Below are positions 32,873-44,290 of a DNA stretch of 64,000 nucleotides, one piece after another (the stretch's first letter is position 1; each line of letters starts with the position of its first letter). Below the pieces are notes generated by a model. The model was not told the origin of the DNA. It worked only from the letters and a program-made list of their open reading frames with translations, and searched no databases. The position numbers and the translations under genes are program-made. Origin of the DNA: Mytilinidion resinicola. Lineage: Eukaryota > Ascomycota > Dothideomycetes > Mytilinidiales > Mytilinidiaceae. Where the stretch lies: positions 186,001 to 250,000 of the forward strand of contig NW_022985438.1 in the NCBI RefSeq assembly GCF_010093595.1, written 5' to 3'.

Positions 32873-34661
32873 TGTTTCGAGAGTGCTGGTTGTATGAGAA
32901 GGATCACTTGGTCTCTGGGGAAAATCCTCAAAACCTTACCGAGAACGAGTTGAAAAAGAATGGCCTTGACGTCCCAAGGAATTTCCTTAGTCACTTTATG
33001 TCTTGTTGAAATCCTTACACACCCAGGAGGTCTTTTCCGACGGCATCAATCATCTGATGATTGGTTAGATAACCACTGCATCTTTCGTTCGAGACGCCTA
33101 CGCCGGTAGCAGGGGACTGGAAGGCGTTAGAGTTTGAATAGGGAACTTGGCGTCCAGCGACTTACTACTGTCAAGGAGAACCTGAAACTGACGAAGTGGT
33201 CACTTTGAACATTCGAGCCAGTAGAAGATTGGTAAAAGCTTTCAGGGCGTACGTTCAACCTCCTGAATGAGCAAGAGGTTCGCCCAGCTGTCTAGCCTAC
33301 GGAGAAACGCACTCCGTCCAATCCATTCCTATGCCAATCATATAACAGATTCTTGATCCACAAAAGCATGCTAGACGCCTCCTTGGAAGGGGGCGGCGCG
33401 GTACTGTAGGGTCTGCCAGAAACAGTCGCACTTCATGACGCCGTGGATGCCAGCTTGGGGTGTCATATGAGGAGCAAATAAAGGCAGACTGTGCGGCGCA
33501 GCAGAATGGATGAGCTGAAGCGCTAGAATGGGAAGGCAGGGTGTTCAAAGGATTTCGGAGCGCGTGTTCGTCAATCCAAACTTGGCTGCCGTGAGAGTCG
33601 AGAATTCGAGCAGACGTTTGTTTTGAGAAACGATACCCTTTCAGTGGAATGAATACGAGGCGTGTTACAGTCGGCGAGGAACCCCCAGGCTCTATGAGTT
33701 CGATTTCTATACCAGTCTTTCGACATCTAAACACATCCTACACGGCCTAAGCAAAGAGGTTAATTCTGACTAGTGGCTTGAGTTGGGAGAGAATACCGTA
33801 TGAGGCACGGTGCATGAGATGTCGTTGAATCATGCGCTGCAATATGTTGTGGAACCTAGCGCTAGAATAAGAAGCCCAATCAAACCTTGGAACGCCGTGA
33901 CGTACAGCGATCTATCATTATATGACGCGCGAACGTCACGTTCACCTAACAGACACCGAGCAGGCCAACTAATTTCTACCTCTCTATATTGTGTGCGGCT
34001 TTGTATTGCACCCGGGGATACCTAAAGTTTTTCTTTACAAACGAGGGAGCAGGTGACGTCGATGCAGAGTTTTACGCAGCCTTTCAAGCGGTGGCCTCCA
34101 ATCCCTTGGAAGCACAGACTAGCCCACTGGCACCATACTCCTTCAACTACAGAGGTTTGAAGTTTGAGAGGGATGCTCAGTTCAAAAGACTCCCCGTATT
34201 CTAGAGAGAATGAGCCTGCAATCGAAAGCGGAACGGAAAATGCCAACCCATGTCCTTCCCAGTCCGACAATGCTTAGGCCTGCTGAAGCCTGGCGATGAT
34301 ATAGCACCGTCATCAGAGTGAAATGCGGCTGCGAAGAATTTGGCTTCGAGGCTGAAGAAGGCGCAGTTCAGCCTTGTCAGCTAGAATAACTTTGCTTTTG
34401 ACTAGTCCCATATCCGACCCCGCCAGTCTCTCTCTTCATGACATCCATACTCCTCCGTTGGAGGCACAAATCTGATCCCGAACAATGGTGGCGCCAGTGC
34501 CGATACAAGGACACAAATATGTTTACGAAGTAGATGGTAGGTTTCGGAAAAGGTGCAGCTTGATTCTAAACGCCACACACGGCTTCACCAGGCTAACAGG
34601 CTACCCTCCATCGACAGCCGCTTGAGGTGAATCAACAACGTTTTAGCTCCAAGCCTATCCC
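32873..34661. other. gene-free region left of the piggyBac element
   Basis: About 1.8 kb. The only sizeable open frame is minus 33297-33734 (145 codons), which lacks an ATG and ends in compositionally odd Pro/Arg/Cys-rich sequence. I do not call it a gene. The region abuts the TTAA target site at 34662-34665. Confidence 0.45.
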
Positions 34662-34665
34662 TTAA

Positions 34666-34695
34666 CCCGTCGATTAAGGCGCAACGCTCGGGCCA
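34666..34695 (+). repeat. left terminal inverted repeat of piggyBac
   Basis: Thirty bases adjoining the left TTAA. Identical in inverted order to the right TIR except for an inserted TTAA after CCCGTCGA. Confidence 0.85.
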
Positions 34696-34886
34696 CTTTT
34701 TGTAGCCAATCAGATGCACCGCATCGGCCCCTGAGTATGAGAGCTACGGAGAGATGAGAATGTTTGAATTCGTGATTTCTATGTACATATCTGCTTGTAG
34801 AGCTAGGCAATGGTGTTGAGCCGGGCTACGTGCTCGCTCCAGCACGTGCCCTCTCTACAGAACGGAATGTTGCATACAGAACAGCC

Positions 34887-36730
34887 CTAATTCGTTCTTG
34901 GCGGCCTTTCACGGCGTTTCCACCCCCTGCTATCCTCTCGCTTCTTCTGTGTTGTATTGACAGATAGCTCAGCAAGAGCTTTTCGAGCGCCAAGATGAGG
35001 CTTTGAAGTTGCGCGGTGCTTAGCTGAGCAGCCGGCGCAGGTGGGTTGTTTTGTGAACATTTTAACATGCTGATGCTCATTGACCGGTCTCCAAACAAGA
35101 TCCATAGGCCCCTTCGCTCTCTGCATAGAATCTTGCTGGCGATAGCGAATAGATGCATGTAGGAGCTTGTCTCGTAGGTCTCGACAGAATTGTAGATGAG
35201 TATCTTGGCGTGATGCGCGCTCGCCTGAGCCCGGCTCGGGCCTGTATGATGAGAGCATGTAGCTATTGCCCACAACCGTATCCAACAGGAAACTCCACAA
35301 TGGCTTCCATGTCTTTCTGTGGACACGATTTGTATTATAATAGCTGCGCATCTGGTCTGCCACGTCCACGCCGCACATCCAGAGGTTATACTCATCGATC
35401 ATCACTGGAATATTAAGCCACGCCTGCGCCTCTTTACCGAACATCTTCACCGTTTGATGATATCCTGTAGCTGTTTTTGTAGGTTGTTTCCGTAGCTTAG
35501 CAATGTAATCCTTCCCGTTATGCACAGTAGACAGGAACAAGACTATTGTTGCATCTTTCCAGGCGATTTCCATCACCTTATGACTTTTTGACAACTCGCT
35601 ATATAGCGTGCCCCACGGAATTTGCCTATTGTGGCTTAACTTAAGGTCTACAAGCGATGGAGAGAAGCTCTCTGCAGGCTTAATCTTCTTCCTCTTTATC
35701 TGGCGTTGTGAAGCGCTAGATTGTTCCTTAATGGCGACAATATTTGTCTTAATTCCTTCCATCTCTTCTCTCTTTGTTTTAGTTGTGCGCACGGTGCCAG
35801 CTGCTCCTATTCCAAGCTTACGGAGCCTCTTAAATAGCTTTATATTAGAGAAAAGATTATCCAGCTAAACTACGTGCTTATAAGGTGGATAGAGGGGTTG
35901 ATTTATAATAGAATTATGTTGTGTTAAAAGATCAAGCACAACGGCTTGTGTTTTAGTGAAGCCCTCTGCAAGGAATGATTTGTTAAGGTTAATAGGGCTT
36001 TTCTTATCTCCCTTAGCATGCCATAGCCAATTAAGAATGTAGCCTTGATTAGCAAGAACCCATATTTTAAACCCCTCCGGCGTTGGTTTAGATGGAATGT
36101 CGATAATTTTGCTAGCCCGTCCTATGAACCTCTGTATTATTTCATTGACGGCAAGGTAAGGGCCTGGGGTCCAGTACATGCGGCTGCGTACTTGTAGATA
36201 CTTAGAGAGCTTATCTATACGCTTAAATGTCGAATGGAATCCATCCTGGGGCATAGGAGAGCACCGAAAGTACCGATCAATCTGCTTAAACCGGGTCTTT
36301 GAAATATAGTCTTTTACTATATGGCTAGCACCACGTGATCTAGGGCCCTAATAGTCCTTAACGCGCTTCTCCACGGTAACTCCTATATGAATAAGTGTTC
36401 CAAAATAGGCATAGAGCTCGTGCCTTGTAGTTGGCTTCCATGGCCGTGGCAGGCGCACGTCGGTGGGCCGGTGCTGTTCTGCATGCTCGTTTGTCCACTG
36501 CACCATCTTCTCCATTATTTTATTGGTGAAGAATAGCTTGAAAATGGCCATAGGATTATGCCGATTAAGACCAGAGGGCATAGAGGCTCTCCCTGGAGCA
36601 TGCCAACTGTTGATGCGGAGCGGAGAGAACTCGGGCAGCGGCGCCGGCTTTGGGGGGGGGGTGTTTTCGCTTGTTTTGTACGAGAATCCTTCCATTTGAC
36701 ATAGTTAATGTCATTTGATGTTCTGGGCAT
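34887..36730 (-). pseudogene. piggyBac transposase, inactivated
   Basis: The coding sequence starts most plausibly at ATG 36730 (MPRTSNDINYVKWKDSRTK). It shifts frame at a run of ten C (36652-36661 on this strand) and then reads one frame to TAG near 34887. That frame has two internal TAG codons, at 36350-36348 and 35867-35865. Between and after them it is clearly piggyBac (DDE_Tnp_1_7): TRHELYAYFGTLIHIGV, FKQIDRYFRCSPMPQDGF, RSRMYWTPGPYLAVNEIIQR, LDNLFSNIKLFKRLRKLGI, CGVDVADQMRSYYNTNR, and a C-terminal cysteine motif CAGCSAKHR. The second stop sits directly before LDNLFSN, which holds a catalytic Asp, where relatives have a continuous chain. The element is probably unable to move itself. Confidence 0.88.
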
Positions 36731-36828
36731 GATTGGGCATCAATTGCTGTCTTTTTAGGTGGGTTCTGGTTGATTGTTATGCCTGACAATATTTGTTTGT
36801 ATATCTGAGAATGATGTTCGCTTGGCGT

Positions 36829-36854
36829 TGGCCCGAGCGTTGCGCCTCGACGGG
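36829..36854 (-). repeat. right terminal inverted repeat of piggyBac
   Basis: Twenty-six bases adjoining the right TTAA (36855-36858); the reverse complement of the left terminal repeat without its extra TTAA. Confidence 0.85.
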
Positions 36855-36888
36855 TTAAGGGATACGACGGATATCGCGATCATTTGCC

Positions 36889-37333
36889 ATGGATCCAATA
36901 TCTATTGCTGCCTCTGCAGCGAGCATCGTTTCTGTGGCCGGCAAGGCAGTCTTCAAACGTCAACCTTAGCTCTAAGCATTACAGCTCACTCTTGAATCAG
37001 GTCTATTTGCTACTCGACGATATCGTAAGAAGTGTACGCGGTGTCGATGAAGATGTCAAAGGGTTACGCTCAGAGACAAGGGCCCTCACAACCGTTGCCG
37101 CTGCTATTCAGAAAGCTTGCGAAAAGTACCGGTCAGCTTTAGCTGGGGACTTTGCCGATACATGGGTCATTATCAAAGATAACGTCCACGACTGCAAATC
37201 TACTCTCAAAAGATTACATAAGATGTTGAAAGAGGTGAAAATCGAAACGATCTTGAAGCGTGGGCTTTTCCGGAAGTCAATGACGGCACTTAGCCTCTCC
37301 ATGAGGATGAAAGGCATAACGTCTATCTGTTGA
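36889..37333 (+). pseudogene. remnant of a STAND/NLR N-terminal domain gene
   Basis: ATG at 36889 begins MDPISIAASAASIVSVAGKA, the classic start of fungal STAND/ankyrin proteins with an N-terminal signalling domain. This frame ends at TAG about 36967. The adjacent frame carries the continuation (LLNQVYLLLDDIVRSVRGVD, ALTTVAAAIQKACEKYRS, DTWVIIKDNVHDCKSTLKRL) to a stop at 37333. The switch shows no clean intron, so a frameshift is likely. The family normally continues into NACHT/ankyrin or other effector modules, which are absent here. The ATG lies 30 bases beyond the right TTAA of the piggyBac element. Confidence 0.65.
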
Positions 37334-38807
37334 AGGGGGTTCATGGCCTTGCAGCGATGAAGTAGTGGCAAGACCATGATGTGTGCGTCTGGGCCGCCGT
37401 GGCCTGTGGGCTTGTCGCAGTCCAAGAATGATGGAGGGCCTGGGTATGTGGTTCGCTGAGAGTGCGGGGTGTGCATGATTGCGAGATTAGCACGATTGGG
37501 TGGCAAGGCTAGCGTGGGGTCGAGAAAAGCAGAAGTACAGAGGCCGCTGAGGGATGTGACTGGCTGAAAATAATGATATTCTATGAGAAATGAAAGAGTA
37601 ATTAGGAGATGCAACACATATGCAAGAGATGAAAGAGAATGCGTGGGTGGTGTGTAGGTTGTGTGAGTGATGATAGAACGGCTTGAGCGGGTCGTTAGAG
37701 CTACAGGTGAAAAGACGCCCTTTTCCCAATCAGGTCTGATGATGCTTTAGTCCACTCTTTTCATACCTTTGCATCCATTGATCCCTTATTCCTGCTGCCT
37801 TCTCGTCTGACTTCAGGTTGGTACGAGACATAAGGCTTACTGGCCGCCAATCTATGAAAAGGCCGAGAAGAAGAATATCCAACAGCCGATAAAAGTCTCC
37901 GACACTGTTAATAATGACGCCAGCTGTTACGTGCAGAAGATCTCGATACTCTTATCTTCCTATCGCTAGATAGAATAATTTATCCCTTTTGGCTTCGATT
38001 TCTTTCATCCTCATCTCCTCGATAGACATGCTGTACGGCGGGGTCCTGATCCTGTCTATCGCGGGACGGAACTCGCGGGTATACTCGTCATCCTCCGAAG
38101 GGACTCGAGGTCAGCGTCGCGAATCAAAGCCTGCATCCTTAGATCGGAAATCTTGGAGTTTGAATTTTCTTCGCTTCAACCCGCGCCAAGAATGCGGAGA
38201 CGCTTGTTCACGCCTCAGCTTCGGCCGCTCGGTCATGCCTCCATTATCTTTCATCCGCTATTTCGTATCTTGACGACGGTGTTCGTACCTAGGCATCCCT
38301 ACTATCTCGAATATATCTCACGCTTTCGCCGCACGATGCTCGGGGTCTGATTGTGAAACTCGCAGCCGAAGTTCTCCCAGATATCCCACCCTCTCCTGAC
38401 GCAACGCGGCATGTTTCTCACGGCCTTACGTACTTCTAGCTGCCTCTAGCGGCCTTCTAGCGCCACCGATCGGTCAAAGGACTCCACTGGGACTGCAGCG
38501 GCTCGGCATCCGCAACAAGCTGCCGTACCGGGCTGTGGCCAAAGCAGCAGGTGGTTATCACGCCTCCGTAAAAACGCTGCAACGCAGACGCCCGCAGACG
38601 CTCAGGCGCGGGGACACCGCGTGGTGAACGGCTGCACGTCTTCCAGGGGCCCTCGTATATCCTGACCTGCTGAGGCCTAGCGCAATCTACGGACACGACT
38701 TTAACTGCTGAGTCTTCACTCGACTCTCTGGCTTCAGTCGCGACAGTGATCCCTCTTTTTCTACAGTTTTTTAATTTTCCAGCACTCGCTCCGCGCTTCT
38801 TTGTGCC
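37334..38807. other. gene-free region
   Basis: About 1.5 kb between the STAND remnant and the permease gene. Nothing recognisable on either strand; the last few hundred bases should contain the permease promoter. Confidence 0.5.
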
Positions 38808-40832
38808 ATGAGTCTCCCAGAGCGCCCTTACGGCGAGTCCTCGTCCCTTGGCGACCAACACGATACCCACCGACGCAGCTCTGCACGGAAAATCAGTCTT
38901 ACCAAGGCAGATCATGAGAAGGGCCATGGAGGAGGCATTGACAACTCCGCCGACGACCTGCTCGAGGCCATGGGATACCAGTCGGAGTTGGTCCGGAACA
39001 GGTCCACGCTACAGGTTGTCTTCATGTCCTTCGTGCTGGCCTCAATTCCCTACGGACTGGCAACCACCTTCTTCTATCCGCTCGTTGGCGGCGGCCCAGC
39101 CAACATCATCTGGGGCTGGGTAACAGTGTCCATCATCATTCTCTGTGTCGCTATTTCCCTAGGAGAGATTACGTCGGTATATCCAACTGCTGGCGGCGTC
39201 TACTATCAAACCTTCATGCTTGCGCCGCCGTCATATCGCAAGATCGCCTCATGGATCTGTGGCTGGTCGTTCGTCGTTGGCAACATCACAATCACCCTGT
39301 CTGTGAACTTTGGCACCACCCTCTTCTTCGTCGCCTGCATCAATGTCTTTGGCAGCACTCTGGAGGCTCCCGATGCGGGCATCTTCCCCGCAGAGACCTA
39401 CCAAGTCTTCCTAATTTTCGTCGCCATTACCTTCCTATGCAACGCCGTCTCTGCCTTTGGCAACAAATACCTCCCCCTTCTCGACGTACGTACCGGACCC
39501 TGGACCCCTCCCCATTCTTCTACTCACGTGACACTAGACCTTCGCTATCTTCTGGACTTTTGCAGGCGTCCTCTCCATCATCGTGTGCATCCTCGCCCTG
39601 GCCAAACACGGCCGCCACAGCGCCAAATACGTCTTCACCGACTTCGAGCCGCAGTCCGGCTGGCCGGCTGGCTGGTCCTTCTGCGTCGGCCTCCTGCAAG
39701 CAGCCTACGCGACCTCGTCCACCGGCATGATCATCTCGTTAGTCCCCAGCGCGAATCCAACCCCAAGCAGCTTTACTCCCCTAGCAGCTACATCCCAAGC
39801 AACACCTCCTTCGTTCCAGAGCAACCGTTCCAGAGCAACACACGTGACAACACCTGACGGAACTACTCTTCTAACGACACCCCTCTTCCCCCATCTCTCC
39901 CCCTACCCCTTGAAGTAAGCGACTGCAGCTAACGCTGCCCGCAGGATGTGCGAAGAAGTCGAAAAACCCGCGACCCAAGTCCCCAAAGCCATGGTCTACA
40001 CCATCATCATCAACACGATCGGCGGGCTGGTCTTCCTCATCCCCATCGTCTTCGTCCTGCCCGACCTCACCCTCTTGATCGGCCTGCTCTCGGGGCAGCC
40101 CGTCCCCACCATCTTCAAGTTCGCCGTCGGTTCCGCCGGCGGCGCCTTCGGCCTGCTCGTGCCGCTGCTCGTGCTCGCGCTCTTCTGCGGCATCGGCTGC
40201 ACAACCGCCGCGGCGCGCTGCGTGTGGGCCTTCTCGCGCGACGGCGCCATCCCGGGGAGCAAGTACTGGAAGGAGGTCAACCCGAAGCTGGACGTGCCCT
40301 TCAACGCCATGATGCTTAGCATGGTCGTGCAGATCATCCTCGGCGTCATCTACTTCGGCTCTACGGCTGCTTTCAACGCCTTCTCCGGCGTCGGCGTTAT
40401 CTGCCTGACGCTCTCGTACGCCGTGCCCATCGCCGTCTCGCTCATCGGCGGGCGCACGCACGTCAAGACGGGCGACTACAACATGGGCGTTGTCGGCTTG
40501 GTCGCCAACGTCGTGGCGCTTGGTAAGTCGCTCCCCCCCCCACCAAACCACCAGCGAGCAACAGCCCGCTCCATTGTTTTCTCTTGAAACACAAGCTGAT
40601 TTCTGTGTGTACAGCCTGGTCCGCCCTCGCCATCCCCCTCTTCTGCATGCCCTCGTACCTGCCCGTCTCCTCGACCACCATGAACTATGCCTCGGTCGTC
40701 TTTTTCGCCTTCTTCGTAGTCGCGTCCCTGTGGTACTTTGTCTGGGGCCGCAAGCACTACGCCGGCCCGCCGGTGCAGGAGGACGCCGTGCTCGAGGAGC
40801 GGAGGGCGAGTATTCGGGCGGGGAGTCTGTGA
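38808..40832 (+). CDS. amino acid/choline/GABA permease (APC superfamily)
   Basis: Four exons in phase: 38808-39485, 39538-39737, 39945-40522, 40615-40832; 557 residues; introns of 52, 207 and 92 nt. A 12-TM permease of the fungal amino acid/choline transporter group (UGA4/HNM1-like), probably in plasma or vacuolar membrane. After a hydrophilic N-terminus comes LEAMGYQSELVRNRSTLQ, the conserved entry to TM1, then SFVLASIPYGLATTFFYPL, EITSVYPTAGGVYYQTFMLA, and the loop signature CEEVEKPATQVPKAM. ARCVWAFSRDGAIPGSKYW is the strongly conserved cytosolic loop. The C-terminus is short and charged. The substrate cannot be told between GABA, choline and amino acids. Confidence 0.93.
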
Positions 40833-41120
40833 AGCTATGAGCTGCTCTCTCTCAATCCTAGTGAACCACGGGATTCGGAGGAGCAGGGGGGTGTATATAT
40901 ATGACAGGGGTTGGTGGGATAGTGTTAGTGTATAGGGGGGATGGCGATTTATTCGATACGCATGTATATAATTCATACCCTTTTGCATCCGAATTCAAGG
41001 ATCGAAGTGATTCGAGTAGCCAAAAACGCTTGGGATGAACGGGTATCTCATTCAAGCATTATCTCTCGCACAAACCGAAAGGGAAACCATCATATACACA
41101 CACCGTGAAGCACCTTCCCC

Positions 41121-43515
41121 TTACTGCCCCTGGTTGCCCCTCTTCCCACCCCTCTTCTTCCTATCGATATGCCCCCGCAGCGTCTTCTGCGTCTGCACTA
41201 AACTCCGCTTGTTCTTGCTCTTTGCCTTACCGAGCGTCATGAAGAAGTTCTTCTGCCTCGCCTTCTCCTTGTTCGTCGTGCTCTTGCCCTCCGCGCGCTT
41301 CTTCTCCTTCCGTATCGCCGTCGTGCTCTGGTGCGTCTGGTCGCGATCCCCCTTGGCCATCTCAATCTTCTCCTGCTTCGTCGTCTTCTTCCCCAGCAAG
41401 CCCGGCGCCTCGATCTCGGCCGCCGTGAGGGGGTCGTCGGCGTGGCGGGCTTCGAGGGCCTGCCGACGTTTCGCGGAGGGCATGGACTTTGTGATGGAGG
41501 AGGCGAGGCGGAGCTCTTGGAGCTTGGCGAGGTCGGCGGGGGTGAGGATCCGCGTGGTGGCGAGTTTGGAGATGCGCCTGGCCTCTGCAGCATCTGGGTT
41601 TTCTTTGTCGTGGGTTGTGTCTAGAGTCGCAGAACCGGCGTCGGTTTTGGCTTTCTTTGCGGCGGGGGGCTTGTCGTCGTCGCTGTCGCTGATGTTGATG
41701 TCTTCGCCGTCGCTCTCGACGTTGATCCAGCCTTCTTCGTCATCGCTTTCGTCTTCTTCGACTTCCCAGTTTTTCCAGTTCTCGGCTTCGTCTTCGGAGT
41801 CCTCGTCAGAGGGGGCGTCAGGAGGAAGGCCCATCTCTTCGCGCTTCTTGCGTCGTTCGTCTGCCTTCCATTGTTCCAGCAGCTCAAGGCCTTCGATCTC
41901 GCCTGCTGCCTCTTCGCCATATCTCCTTTCCTTGATTTCGCCTACCTTCAACCCAATAGTGGCGTCCTTGCCTCGGTCTCGCTTCTTCAGCAGTTCAGCA
42001 CCGACTTCCCGATACAAACTCAGTAACCCCTTCGCAGCCATCATGGTTCCCTTGTCCTTGCTCTTCCTGTACATGACCAAATCTTGCAATAAGGTATCGT
42101 TCATAGCTAGCGGTTGCCGCGCGCAGATCTCACGAATAGCGTTCAACCCAGCTGCAGCAACCTCGGATGCCGAGGCTTCCGAAACAAACTCGTTTGCGAT
42201 CTTCTGAACTAGTGGCTCCAGTGCATCCGGGGGAACTAGAGAATGGGTCGCTTGGGCTAGAGAGGCTAGGAATGAGGTGACTTTCGGTTGTCGAGGGGTA
42301 AGGTATTTGATGAAAAACGAGTAGAGCGAGATAACTGTAAGCTTATGGAGACCAACGAGTCGCGATACCAGCTGAAGCACTTCGAGTTTCTGGTCCAGAT
42401 TAAGTTTCGACTTCGTGTTCTGAAGATGTCTTGAGAAGAGCTGCTCAGCAAAGCCCTGCGGATCGTGGAGGAGATGGAAAGCAGAAAAGTTGAGAGGATG
42501 TGGTTGGCTCTTTTTGCGCTCCTTCTTTTTGACCGTCGCAGCGGCTTGCTTCAATTCTTTCTGCTTTTTCTTCGTCTTTTTGTTTATGCCGACCTGATGT
42601 CGCAACTGACCCATATCGATGTTTTCTTCGTCACTGCTCTCGTCCGCAGCCTCTTCTCGCTCTTTGTCGCCGCCTAGGAAAAACCTCACGCCGCTAGTAA
42701 TTACCTTGTCGTTCTCTGCCAAGCTTGCTTCCTTCATGATTTCTACCGCTTTGGAGTCTGTCCATATTTGCCGTTTCCATAGCTCCCGGGTTATCTTGAC
42801 AGCCCATATCCCTTTCGGTGATGCGCGGTCGGATGTGAGGAGGTTGTAGAGAACAGTTTGGATCGTGCGGTTGAGGCGGTGGTTTGTGGTTTTGGCGTTG
42901 GACGAGCGGAGGTCGGACAAAATTTTCTGGAATAGAAGAGCGCGAAGACTTTTGCTTGGAGTTGATACGAGGATTGGAAAGAGGGTGTTCAAGAGACTAG
43001 ATGCGCAAATCAGTCGAGAATGCTTCCTAGAGTTCAGGATACCATACGTAGAAGAGTCTATGACATCCTTGTTCTTCAAAAGCACCAAACTTCCCACAAT
43101 CTTATCCCTCAACTCAACTTCTAGCTCAGCATGGTGCAGCGACAGTATTTGAACCAGATCGTTCGGGAAGTTCGCCGTGACTGCAGGGTAGCAATCCGCG
43201 ACGTGCGAGACAAAATCTATGAGGTCCCGGAGGGAGACAATGCCATTGTCGTCCGCTGACGCAGGCGCCTGCATGAAGAGCTCTCGGAAGGTCTCATATT
43301 GGTTGTACTGGTTCTGGAAGTCGTCCTTGTAAGACCTTCAAATAGTCAGCTCCGTGCGTACTGGCTGGAGGGAAAGTACGTACTGTGGGTCGCGGCGGAT
43401 CTTGTACTGCAAGTTCGGGCTGTTCTGTATTAGCCAGGTAACCTGTTCACACTCATGGGAGCTCTTACAGATCCGCATCCACTTTATCAAGCGCGCCGAC
43501 TTTGCGTTTACCCAT
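41121..43515 (-). CDS. SDA1: SDA1, 60S ribosome biogenesis and export factor
   Basis: Five exons in phase: 43515-43469, 43419-43384, 43335-43048, 42996-41121 (the first three introns are 49, 48 and 51 nt); 748 residues, near the yeast length of 767. Nucleolar protein needed for 60S maturation and for G1 progression. It starts MGKRKVGALDKVDADLPNLQ, followed by YKIRRDPQSYKDDFQ, a helical-repeat body (SLRALLFQKILSDLRSSNAK), and HPLNFSAFHLLHDPQGFAEQ. An acidic stretch (residues about 500-560) and a basic C-terminus (GHIDRKKRGGKRGNQGQ) follow. The third intron, 42997-43047, is 17 codons without a stop, so unspliced reads would also give an open protein. Divergent from the PHD-finger gene. The count is four exons if numbered by the listed blocks. 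Confidence 0.93.
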
Positions 43516-44290
43516 GATTGCTCGTTCTTTGTGTTAAAGAGTAGAGTTTGAGAAAATTGGGGTGGGCGTGAAATTTCCGCCGGCAGAACTCAGCGGCATG
43601 AAAAGCGGTGAGAAACGCCCCTTTCGTCCCATCTCACTACCACTCTTCTTCAAGTCTATCAATTCCATTTAATCTGTAGAGTGAAGCATTCAAGCGCTAA
43701 AAGATCTCATCAAGAGCGAAAGCTGTCAAAGATCCCCGACACAACATAGCTTTCTTCTGGACTGCATGTCTCATAACACGTAGAAGCTGTCACCTCTCGT
43801 GCCGTCATGGTTACACTTCGTCCGGGAGCCCCTCAAGGCTCTCATCCATACATCAATTTAAAGGTCTAAATTTCCCAATTGGAAAGCACGGGGATGTGTC
43901 ATGATCTGTGATGAAGCAGACGCCCGTAGAGTTCTATGCCTACTAATAGCATCTCACTCTACAGTACTAATTCTGCTAATCTACAGGCTGGCAGACTATC
44001 CCACGAAAGTCATCTGCTTCACTGCACTCAAAGCAAAATACTGGTCTTATCCAGTCCTGGTGGACGGGCCGAGGATGTCCGTCGCTTCACGACCTCCGCA
44101 AGAAAGAATGGTTCCCAGGGACGACCACCATGATCCGTGCCACGTGCTTCTGTTTTCGCCGCCCTCCTCCACCAGCCAAGCCTCACCAAGTTTCTCCTTG
44201 TCGCACGATCTTTCCTTCACGCGTTCCCCGCCTTCTTAAAAGTATTGTCGCACCTCTCGCTTGCATCGTCTCGTGTTTCCTTCCGTCATC
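43516..44290. promoter_or_regulatory. shared divergent promoter region of SDA1 and the PHD gene
   Basis: A 775-bp region between head-to-head genes must hold both promoters. No specific regulatory element was identified; a pyrimidine-rich stretch (about 44155-44225) precedes the PHD gene start. Confidence 0.45.

Larger units (their letters stand above)
34666..36854 (-). mobile_element. piggyBac-type DNA transposon, complete ends
   Basis: A 2189-bp element flanked on both sides by TTAA (34662-34665 and 36855-36858), the target duplication of piggyBac transposons. Terminal inverted repeats start with CCC: CCCGTCGA then GGCGCAACGCTCGGGCCA. The right end (36829-36854) is contiguous; the left end (34666-34695) has an extra TTAA between the two blocks. 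It encodes a piggyBac-family transposase on the minus strand, now interrupted. Flanking genes show no sign of having moved with it. Confidence 0.9.

Noticed and set aside
33297..33734. 145-codon minus-strand open frame
   Set aside because: No ATG, no recognisable domain, and its second half has odd Pro/Arg/Cys composition. It could be an exon but I cannot support it.
39871..40551. 226-codon minus-strand frame opposite the permease
   Set aside because: Acidic, repetitive shadow of a conserved transporter exon and its intron; no independent support.
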